Positions 56,601 through 64,000 of a stretch of DNA of 64,000 nt are shown piece after piece (positions within the stretch are counted from its first letter, which is position 1; each line of letters starts with the position of its first letter). The notes under the pieces were generated by a model, which searched no databases, had not been told where the DNA came from, and saw nothing but the letters and a program-made list of their open reading frames with translations. This DNA comes from Pieris napi (lineage: Eukaryota > Arthropoda > Insecta > Lepidoptera > Pieridae), in assembly GCF_905475465.1 (NCBI RefSeq), contig NC_062244.1:8258501-8322500 (forward strand). The letters are read 5' to 3'. Made by a program: the position numbers and the translations under genes.

Positions 56601-59600
56601 TCATGAGAATCAGTCGAGCCCTTTCGGAGGAGTTTAACCACAAACACCGCGACACGAGAATTTTATATATTAAATATATACAATATTAAAGGAATGTTAG
56701 ATAGCGTATTTAACACAAATAACAATACAAAATATTTATTCTTAAAGATTCGTTTGAAATTACATGAAGAGCTTTTTAGTCATTTATATAACAGCATATT
56801 TGTTTGTTTGGTTTCATATTTCTTTGTCTACTTTGAAAAAATGAATACGCTATTAGTTTGTAGAAGTGTCACGCTAGCATTGTTAGCCTGTGGGGGGTCG
56901 GCGTGAGAGGCAGCGTGCGAACGGGTGCATACCTTACCGACCTGGAAGTCGAACTTGCGCCACCGCTGCTCCGACTTGAAGCGGAACATGGTGGATAGCA
57001 CTGTGCACAGCGAGCCACCCGGCTTCATGTCCATGAACACTTTCATCTGAAAATACGCTCTTTTAAATAAGAATGTTTATTTATGTATTTCCATAGTATA
57101 CTTTAAATAGAAGTTAATGTCAAGAACCATTTAGATTCATTCTCGTTAACTGCTTAAGAATATATAGACATAAGACATAGACATAGACATAACATTTATT
57201 ACAAACGAAAACACACACACATAAACACACAAAATAACAATACTTAAAGAAAATAAGAATAAAATAAGACATCAAAAACAATAAAAATTTAGAATTAAAA
57301 TTAAAAATTCCCTTTTGCCATTCAGTTCGCTTCCAGTGTGCAATGTGTGTGTACTGTGGTTGTAATTGGCCCTGGCTCAGCATTATGCTGAGGAGCAAAA
57401 AGTTCCACAGCGCTGGTCATTCTACCAGAGACCACAGCAGCTAGTTTTATATAGCAGCATAGCAATATAGCTACCAATATAGCAGCTTATTTTATAGCGA
57501 TCTAGTGCAGTGGTGCTGACAAATGATATCATTTGCATTACAGCCTAAGGTGATGAATTCATTTATCATTATTTAATTTTAACCGTATACGTATAGCACA
57601 GGATTCATAGATATTTGAAAAATTCATAAGTACGTAAAAATAATAGTTAAAATTTATAAAATGTTTGTTTCGATTTGTAAATTAATAAATGCATTCGAGC
57701 TTATTTATGTATTCAAATAAGGCAATTTAGCATTTTCCTTATATCGAACATTAATGTTTGAAGGCCGTGGAACAAAGGGGTTATAAAAAAGATATTTTAC
57801 TACATATCTGGCAAGGAACCCATAAAACTTTCCAAATATGTTACAGAAATTGTTTGCAAAATAATCGATTGCCATTTCGGTTGCTATAAATCATAACCAT
57901 TGTTTGATTCCTTCAAGCAAGCGATTGTCCTACTAACCTAAATAGAGCAATTTCGTAGTTATATGTTGTATATCTAATAGTTAATAAAAAACTACAGACG
58001 CAACGGAAGGGCCCGATCTAAGAAATAAAGAACAAGGCCGTGATCACAAACCATTTCGAGTTTATATCTCTTTGACGAAATAAAGATATCTTTAAGTACT
58101 TTAAGATATGTCAATGTGAATTTTATCTAAACGTACCTACCAATATTTGGTAAACTAAAATTTTTTTTTGTCTTTACTCAAAGGGTATTCAACGTTTTCC
58201 TGAATAACTCGAAATCTTATTGTTGTTTTGTCGAAATATTATAATGTTTACACAATAATACACTAAAGTAACAACGAAATTAATAACTATATATTTGAAT
58301 GTATGTGTGTATTAATTTTTAAGAAAAAGTGATCAAACTTTTTACACATTGTCTACTACTACAAAATACGCAGCTTAGCAAAGCATTTTTTTTATTGGAA
58401 ACTAAAAAGGAATTAATAATATTATAGAAGCAATTTATAAACATAATTAAATGCTTAAACATTTTCCTTACAATACTATCATCTTGCATTATAATGCAAG
58501 AATATATACTATAGTATATATAAAAGTTGCGTGGTTTCTCAACCAAGTGACATGACCATGGGAAGTTGTTTTTGCTCTATCTCTGTCGACGAAACTAAAT
58601 ACAATTCGTTCGATTTCATCAAGCGACGGACGTGTTGCATTGGGTTAACTTTTTCCTTAATATTTTTTTCGACGCTAGTTCATATTATTAGTGAAAAATG
58701 TGGTTTTATTTAAGCTGTGCTATTGTATGTATAATTTCAGCGAATGGATATAAATCTTCGACACCATTTATAAAGAATGTAAGTTGAGGGTCGATTTAAT
58801 TTACAAATCAATATATTGATCGAAATTATTTAGGATTTTTGTTTATTAAGTTTTCTAGCATTAATAAATCTAGTTATTATAAAAAAAAAACAATAGTAAG
58901 AACTTTTTAATTGGCGATTTAATCGCGTCTTATATCAAAAATAACATTTGCAATTGCTACGAAGAGTTCAAATTTGACAATCAAATTCCCATTCTTTAGA
59001 AAAACCCACGAATCACAACATTCGTGTGTGGTTCCAATTCGATTCTAATTAGAATGAAGACAAAACCTGATATTATAACCATTGAAAAAAAAACGGTTAG
59101 AAATATTAAAAAGCAACAAAACCGCAATTCCAGTTAGTACGTGGCGGAGACCATTTCGAAGGTCCACATTGGGCTGACAAAGAAAATGCTTTATACTGGA
59201 CAGATATAAGTGAGCAAAAAATCTACAGGCTCGATGCAGAAACCGGAAACGTGACAATACGGGAAATAGGTATGCTTGCTAGTGAAGTAATAAAATTTCT
59301 TTCGGCGATAATTCTAATTAAATTATATACGCGTTGATGTAAGAATGTATAAGAATTAAAACAAATATCTTTATTAGTTTTTGTAGTACTTTTGACGGAT
59401 CGCTTTCGAAGACACGAAATTGCGCAAAAAACGGTTGAATAGGTATTAAATGTCATGTAACTTAGAAATTAATTTATAAGTAAGAAAAATACCTCACGCA
59501 CTTGACTTTTCCGACGAATTTTCTGTAATTATAAATATTGTCTTGTTTTTTGTTTGCTATTAAATATCAGAATCTCTTACGTAACTCGAAATTTAAGTTG

Positions 59601-62600
59601 GTGAGACAGTGAGAGTGATGTAAAGCATTCAAAACGTCGTGTTGTGTAAATAATCTATAGATTTTGCGTATATCCAAAACAGTTTCATTTATGACTATTC
59701 ACGTATATCAAAGATAATTAAATTATTGCAGTATACGGTCCCGTATCATTAGTAGTCACCGTTAAGGACTACCCGAAGTTGATATTAGTATCATCACGAG
59801 CTGAGCTCTATCTACTATCGTGGGATTCAGAACAAGGAGACAGTGCCTTGAGGTTGTTAACAGCTGTGGATTTGGGCAAACCTGACAATCGCATTAATGA
59901 TGGCAAAGTTGATAGGAGGGGAAGACTGTGGTTTGGTAACAACTTTTTATTATAAAAGACGTTGAAAAAATGGAGACACTTTTTATATCTCCGTGACACT
60001 AACCGTTTTTATTTAATGAAAGATTGATCAGTTGCACTCGTAAGTACTTACTTAGAAGCCTAAATTAGAAACAAAAACCTAATAGGTAGTTAATTTTAAA
60101 TTGCCTCGTCCTATATTATAATATATCCCATATATTTTAATAGTCATAAGTGAAAAAATGATTAAAATTCCAGGAACTATGGGCAAGGAGGATGAAAGTG
60201 GTGTAGAGAAAGAACAAGGTACACTTTATATGCTAACAAAGGAAAACTACATCAACCCAGCAGAGAAAGTTATGCCTGTATCAATATCTAATGGCATTGC
60301 ATGGACTTCAGACGATCTGTTCATGTTTTACATTGATTCTGTATTGAGAAACATTCAAGTTTTCGATTATGACGTGGATACTGGTTCTATACGTAAGTAG
60401 ATTCGTTCATAATCCGTGACAGTTGCAATATGCTTTATATTATTGATAAAATGGTTGTAAATTGATAGATACAGATTTGTAAATTTGAATTCCATTACAC
60501 CTCAATTTCCTATTTATTGCTTTATCTCAAGTAGGCGATCAACCTTGAGTGTGCAACCCTACTGACTAAATCAAATATTATTAAAAAGGAATCAAACCCA
60601 GCCATGTAACAAATGCTTGCAATTTTTATTTTTTGTACAGATAATTAATTGTTAATGTGGAGGTATATATTTCAATGATTTAATTTGATGGTAATAGAGA
60701 AAAGAGTATTTCAATGGTTTCTTCATAATGATACTTACTTCTATAGCATCATATCTAACTTAAAGTTAATAAGTCTTTTCATATGACTAGTCACTAGACC
60801 GTCACAATAATTATTACACGAGAAATAACAATAAATTTTAAACAACATAGTATAGTCATTATTATTGCAATTATAGATATAATTTAATTATAAGGTATAT
60901 AGTACTGTTATATTAATGAGCCTTAATTTGAAATACTTTATATTTTTTTTATTATTTAAAGATTTTTAATACAAAGAATATTTTATGCAAATTATAGGTA
61001 ACAGAAGAACTTTATTTGATTTCCAAGCAAACAATGTCACTGGAGTGCCCGATGGTATGACTATTGATACAGATGGAAATCTTTGGGTAGCCTGCTTTGA
61101 TGGCGGAAAGGTAAATTATAATGCAAAATAAAATTATTTTTAAGAACTAGTTAACTTGAGTAAAAGAATCTTAAAATGAATTTAAAACGCAAAATTACCA
61201 TATTATAAATAAGCATTTAGCTAATATTTTCTTAAAATATATTATTCACAAAACACATATTTGTGTAGCAAAAGCTAAAATAATAAATATCATTTCTCTT
61301 TATGCAAATGTGTTAATATGATTTTTATTTGAATCAGGTTATTAAAATAGATTCAAGAGCTGGAAAGCTCTTGGAGCAGCACAAAATGCCTGCTAGTAAA
61401 GTGACGTCAGTAGTATGGGGCGGACATAACTTTGCGACATTATTTGTTACTACAAGTAAACGGAGCCTCAACTCTATGCAACTAGCTCAAGAGCCTGAAG
61501 CAGGATCACTCTTTTCAATTGAAAACACTGGATCTAGAGGATATCCAAGCAATCAGTTCATTTTTTCAAATGCTGATTTATATTGATATAAATAAAAAAT
61601 TAATAAGTTTTATGTATTATTTAAAAGTTAAGTTTGTTTTATTGTGCATCATTGTTAACTTATTTGAGTGTATTTCTTGTCTATATAGCAACAATTAGTT
61701 TTATATTCAAAGATTTTTTCACATAGATTCTTAATCTATACTTTGAAAGTAATCATTTTGGGTTATTAATTAAGTAGCTTTTTGTCAATTATGAATCTCA
61801 AAATCTACTTAATACATTTTATTTTTTACATATTATCTACTCACTACTAAATACACCTACACCTAGCATGTTGGTCTTGGTACAGAAAGTTTATAAAATA
61901 TAAAGTGATCCTTTCAAATACACGTTATTTTATGTGACAAAGATCCATATTCTTGTTGTAGATTTTGGCTTTTTCAAAAAATGGTTTGATAGCCCTTGAA
62001 AACAGATTTAAGTTTGATTGAGTTTCTAGAAGATACAAATAGAATGTTGTGGTTGTTTTTAAGAAATATTTAATCATTAATTTTAACCTGAAGGATTCCC
62101 TATAGGTTATGATTTTGAACAACAAACCTTATTGGTATTATTGAAAAGTACAGCCCTAAATTTGTCTTGTTTAATTTATCCATGCATCTTAATACTGATA
62201 TGAGAAAACATAAACTGCATTCCCAATTGTATAATGCTATACTAATCAACAGTATTAAAAATAAAAAATCTTATATATAGTGTAAATCTTACCGGAAGCC
62301 TCAGGAAAGGTGGATCTGCAGCATTTTTACCAAGTTTATTTTCTTGGTATTGAATTAGTTGAATAACAAGTTGTGCTAAGCCTTCTTTGGTTGGTGGGTC
62401 AGTTTGAACATGCTGAAAATAAATAGCTTTGAAAGGAGGGCAATAAAAGGTTTTTATGTATGTATGATGAATTTACACTTGACGATTTTTAGTTGAAAGA
62501 ATACAATCTATCATCTATACTACCAAAACACCATTGAGTAAAATAAACCATCTAATTACCTTTTTGCAGTTCTTTTGCAACCACACACGAATCTGATCGA

Positions 62601-62676
62601 ACTGTGTTAGGCATTCCGATGATTGAAAGAAGTCAACATTAGGACCCCCATCCTTCTTAGGACCCAAAGTAGTCAT
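41630..62676 (-). CDS. mor: Moira/BAP155, SMARCC core subunit of the Brahma SWI/SNF complex
   Basis: Twenty minus-strand exons: 62676-62560, 62412-62293, 57046-56942, 55542-55374, 54755-54601, 54059-53916, 51263-51139, 50527-50421, 49547-49411, 48751-48570, 48046-47905, 47273-47138, 46726-46584, 46137-45957, 45222-45068, 44703-44589, 44267-44121, 43921-43712, 42972-42870, 41783-41630. The phases close to 948 residues. Residues 1-270 form the MarR-like/BRCT/chromo N-module (ending NEWMNEEDYEVD). A basic KKGKRKRSPSPPP stretch follows. SWIRM is at about 410-505, SANT at about 600-650 (REWTEQETLLLLEAL). ILHFLRLPIEDPYL comes next, then a Glu-rich linker. The coiled coil at about 800-895 contains [20 protein letters not shown]. 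The tail is Pro/Gly/Val-rich and ends in HHHP. The protein scaffolds the BAP/PBAP remodeller in the nucleus. Intron 2 houses a second regucalcin gene; intron 6 a Harbinger element. Confidence 0.96.
41905..42430 (-). pseudogene. LINE ORF2 C-terminus and 3' UTR in moira intron 19
   Basis: Read on the minus strand it gives YIYENVMYIK, then THNVNIQNKRRLQFPRTRL, then FNKFKKCIKEKL. These match in style the C-terminal end of moth LINE proteins (YNTRNK...RL...FYNKIP...NKFK). A stop interrupts it. It is followed by a 3'-UTR motif (GAGTACCGAGAGTTTTTTAC) seen in moth repeats. Confidence 0.72.
43100..43196. repeat. SINE/LINE-tail fragment in moira intron 18
   Basis: Segments AACCTGATGTTTAGTGATTC and GCGAGTGCGTCGCCGGCCTT are hallmarks of a very common lepidopteran repeat. 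A relative is at 50262-50360. Confidence 0.6.
43965..44101. repeat. Interspersed repeat family D, copy 1 (moira intron 17)
   Basis: It shares TACGTTAAATTGTAAGCAGT, TTTACAATCTTTCGACAGTT and AGATAGATTACAATCTAA with 44787-44952. The two copies flank moira exon 17 in the same orientation. It could be a non-autonomous Helitron; its ends are not diagnostic. Confidence 0.65.
44287..44438 (-). repeat. tRNA-derived SINE upstream of moira exon 17
   Basis: On the minus strand it has a box A-like TTGTCCTAGTTGC and a box B GGTTCGATCCC, followed by GGACTTTCTTTCTATGTGCG. A second copy on the plus strand is at 46200-46330. It ends about 20 bases from the exon 17 acceptor, in the sense orientation of the gene. 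Confidence 0.75.
44787..44952. repeat. Interspersed repeat family D, copy 2 (moira intron 16)
   Basis: Direct relative of 43965-44101, with the same order of motifs and a similar ACATATAC end. Confidence 0.65.
45615..45930 (-). repeat. Interspersed repeat family A, copy 2 (moira intron 14)
   Basis: Inverted relative of 20364-20672 and 56353-56672, from TTCTCGTGTCGCGGTG to GTTTGCCGGATCAGCTAG. It ends 26 bases before the SANT exon's donor side. Confidence 0.78.
46200..46330 (+). repeat. tRNA-derived SINE in moira intron 13
   Basis: GTGGCTTCGGCGTGCGACTC with box B GGTTCGATCCC, then TTCTTTCTATGTGCG and GCTCGAACGGTGAAGGAAAA. It is partner of the inverted copy at 44287-44438. The 5' end is truncated. 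Confidence 0.7.
47314..47669. mobile_element. 356-bp TIR element in moira intron 11
   Basis: The ends are AAGCTTAGGTTTCCTAGAAA inverted, with imperfect pairing continuing for about 30 bases and repeated ACGGCCGT motifs inside. It is non-coding. The palindromic ends make the target duplication ambiguous. It lies 41 bases before exon 12. Confidence 0.72.
50262..50360 (+). repeat. SINE/LINE-tail fragment in moira intron 8
   Basis: GGCCAGGAGGCTTACCGGAA and GAGTGCGTTGCCAGCCTTTT match the repeat style of 43100-43196. Confidence 0.6.
50598..50872. mobile_element. TTA-flanked MITE family C, copy 2
   Basis: 275 bp with near-perfect TIRs (GGGCGCGTTCAAGTATTACG at the left, GGGAGCGTTCAAGTATTACG inverted at the right). 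TTA is at 50595-50597 and 50873-50875, fitting a PIF/Harbinger-mobilised MITE. It has two internal G-runs. Confidence 0.88.
51333..51552. mobile_element. TTA-flanked MITE family C, copy 3
   Basis: 220 bp, TIRs intact, TTA at 51330-51332 and 51553-51555. One G-run has been replaced by a GT dinucleotide tract. It ends 70 bases upstream (gene sense) of moira exon 7; copy 2 lies on the exon's other side. Confidence 0.88.
51955..52145 (+). pseudogene. HARBI1-like transposase N-terminal remnant
   Basis: A frame reading HPPLETWDDVDFCHCYPLSK and then GTVLWIVTEIGNDLKLP resembles the N-terminal RFRLSK...V motif of Harbinger transposases. Upstream frames contain stops and nothing of the DDE domain follows. 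Confidence 0.7.
52144..52474. repeat. Tandem duplication (period about 159) ending in a long palindrome
   Basis: The unit starting AGTATATATAGACAGCAGCT at 52144 recurs at 52303. The second copy runs into an inverted arm: 52405-52428 pairs perfectly with 52432-52455 around a 3-base loop. Looser pairing extends to about 52391 and 52474. Confidence 0.85.
52750..53426 (-). pseudogene. Myb/SANT-like accessory protein of the Harbinger element, decayed
   Basis: Exon 1 (53426-53398, MSANSQRSN) joins exon 2 (53311-53116) in frame. The product carries NFAKKETAKLVMLLKDYTVV, a Myb/SANT-like N-terminus as in Harbinger accessory proteins. A third, His/Gln/Glu-rich coiled-coil stretch (about 52990-52750) has in-frame stops, so the gene is dead. 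Confidence 0.72.
54148..54460 (+). repeat. Interspersed repeat family B, copy 2 (moira intron 5)
   Basis: Relative of 31902-32222, starting GCAGACCGGCCAAGCGTTGC. Its tail has an additional ACTACACACGGTGTGCAAAT segment. It is antisense to moira. Confidence 0.78.
54820..55092. mobile_element. MITE family C, copy 4, left end deleted
   Basis: The internal block and right TIR (CTTGAACGCTCCC, ends 55092) match copies 1-3, but the left TIR is missing. An uninterrupted run of 20 G lies at 55028-55047. It is in moira intron 4. Confidence 0.82.
56353..56672 (+). repeat. Interspersed repeat family A, copy 3 (moira intron 3)
   Basis: It starts ACTAGCTAATCCGGCAAACG and ends GACACGAGAATTTTATATAT. It is closest to the inverted copy at 45615-45930. 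Confidence 0.78.
57148..57440 (-). repeat. LINE 3'-end fragment in moira intron 2
   Basis: The minus-strand segment CTCCTCAGCATAATGCTGAG with flanking CCAGGGCCAATTACAACCAC looks like a LINE 3' UTR. It ends in a short ACATAG repeat and CA-rich tract. Classification is tentative. Confidence 0.45.
57441..58516. other. Part of moira intron 2 upstream of regucalcin 2
   Basis: AT-rich, without recognisable exons or transposon ends. It presumably contains upstream control sequence for the nested regucalcin gene. Confidence 0.35.
58517..58526 (+). promoter_or_regulatory. Candidate TATA box of regucalcin 2
   Basis: TATATAAAAG lies about 180 bases before the start codon, with a possible TCA initiator 22 bases further on. 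This suggests the nested gene has its own promoter inside the moira intron. Confidence 0.45.
58698..61586 (+). CDS. regucalcin: Regucalcin/SMP30-like protein 2, nested in moira intron 2
   Basis: Six exons (58698-58778, 59134-59269, 59732-59935, 60174-60392, 60998-61110, 61338-61586) close to 333 residues. The N-terminus MWFYLSCAIVCIISANG is a likely secretory signal peptide. The SMP30 beta-propeller keeps the metal ligands E36 (HFEGPHW), N180 (SISNGIAW) and D232 (VPDGMTID). It also keeps the substrate residues R126 and N128 in RINDGKVD, so lactonase activity is plausible. Exon boundaries fall at the same points as in the minus-strand paralogue at 36266-39313, so the two arose by duplication. 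The whole gene lies antisense within moira intron 2 (62292-57047). An upstream ORF from 58552 overlaps the start. An AATAAA follows the stop by 4 bases. Confidence 0.94.
61591..61596 (+). terminator. Poly(A) signal of regucalcin 2
   Basis: AATAAA directly after the stop codon, implying a very short 3' UTR, unless later signals are used. Confidence 0.55.
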
Positions 62677-64000
62677 GTTTTTGATTTACTTCCAACTACA
62701 ATACTTTACTTTTTGTTATAATATTGTTAAAATTGACTGATTATATATGTAATTAGGAAATAAGGTGTAAGTTTGTTATTCTATAAACACCAAACTTAAA
62801 CTCTAAACCCGGAGAAATTGACAGAATATGCAAGCGTCGCTTCAAAATAGCCTATGACATAACTGACAGTTGACAAAAGGTAGAAATGTCAATCGATAAG
62901 TAATGGTATCCACAGACAATTGGAACAGCCATAGCAAGATAATAAAAATAGACTAAATGCAGATGTAAGCAAAGCAGGATTTAAAAACAATGCTAATCGA
63001 GTGCGAACGGATTTGTTTTGCTACTTGACGAAATTATACTTTTCTTTGATTTAAATATCTGTAGAAACTAGAAACCAAAAGTATTATAAAATGATTAATT
63101 TATAACCAAAATTTATATTAAAGAAAAACAAACTACCCCCGTGTGGTCGCATTCTCCCAGTGGAGAATCTATGAGCTCTGAGCGGTGTTAAATTAAAATG
63201 TGTCTGAGATTTTGCGCCCATATTTTAAATTTTCAATACTTAACAAACAAAGTTTATATGTATCTAATTAATTCACATTATTTCTAATTTCTGTTTTAAC
63301 GACTACAACTGAAAGTGTGCTTTCTCAGATTTCACAACAATGGTAAACCCAAATTATTTTAGGTAATAATAAAACAATATAAATCATACAATGTTTATTG
63401 AACACCTAGATCTATGCCAAATCTCTCAAGTTCTAACAACCGCAACATAATCTAAATAATCCAGTTCAGTTTGAAATCTATGTAACAGCTATTCAATATG
63501 GACATGGTCTTAAGGACTCCAGTAATTGACGACATTCAAAACAGCCAAATGTATTGTCTTGGTAAAGGAAGATTTATATAAAACTAAATGCAAATTTAAT
63601 GCTATAAGGAATGTTACAAGCAAATATATAGTTAATTTCCACATTAATCAATGGACAAGGTCTATGTAAATTTAGCGCGTATTATGTATTATTCCTGTTT
63701 TTAAAAAATGCGCTCCTAATACGACGAAAAAATATACTCATATGCTCTGAGCTAATATATGTTTACAAGTATGTAACAAATTAATTCAGTCTCTGTTTCA
63801 TACTTTAAATGTGTTCAAATGTCTATTATTTATATGGCCACTGTAATGTTGTCAGTTTCTTTTTAAAATAAAAGTAACAAGCATTATAATATGACTAGCT
63901 TTAGCACGATAGGTACACATTTATATTTGAACTGGATATATGACTTATTTAAATATGAATTCATTCAAATGCATAATTTAACAATTGACACAGAGCACCC
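62677..64000. other. Moira 5' flank and right edge of window
   Basis: The moira promoter should lie here; no TATA box was seen. On the minus strand an AATAAA (complement of 63393-63398) could end a gene entering from beyond the right edge, but no coding exon supports this. Confidence 0.35.

Noticed and set aside
1..64000. CRISPR array, bacterial operon or phage content
   Set aside because: No regularly spaced repeats, no Shine-Dalgarno-linked genes, and introns throughout: the window is eukaryotic.

Overview
The window is AT-rich animal nuclear DNA, most likely from a moth or butterfly (Lepidoptera). The host genes have many short exons with GT/AG introns. The introns and intergenic DNA are packed with decayed LINE tails, tRNA-derived SINEs and small TIR elements of the kinds common in moth genomes. 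The order is inferred from gene content and repeats; the species cannot be named from sequence alone.

Layout: a two-exon leucine-rich-repeat gene (minus, 1402-3219). Then a full-length RNase H-bearing non-LTR retrotransposon with both ORFs open, a poly(A) tail and a target-site duplication (3753-8902). Then a 15-exon FHIP gene (plus, 9842-23984). A transposon-rich gap holds a long-TIR element (26422-27161) and a truncated PIF/Harbinger element (27721-28940). A 4-exon short nischarin follows (plus, 29679-32879). Next is a 6-exon regucalcin/SMP30-like gene (minus, 36266-39313). Last is moira/BAP155, the SMARCC subunit of the Brahma SWI/SNF complex (minus, 20 coding exons, 41630-62676). A second regucalcin gene (plus, 58698-61586) lies wholly inside moira intron 2.

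For all five multi-exon models FHIP, nischarin, moira and the two regucalcins, every splice phase was checked by hand. Each closes on one open frame (881, 465, 948, 342 and 333 residues). The genes have unrelated jobs: dynein adaptor, PX/LRR scaffold, chromatin remodelling, lactonase/Ca-binding enzyme. They look like ordinary eukaryotic neighbours, not an operon-like system. The one clear gene-family relation is the regucalcin pair that brackets and invades the moira locus.

The accessory content is the more unusual part: the intact retrotransposon inserted into a palindrome, two deletion derivatives of Harbinger transposons, four copies of a TTA-flanked MITE with poly-G tracts, and several perfect short-loop hairpins. 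I found no CRISPR array, rRNA or functional tRNA, and no convincing undescribed multi-gene system.
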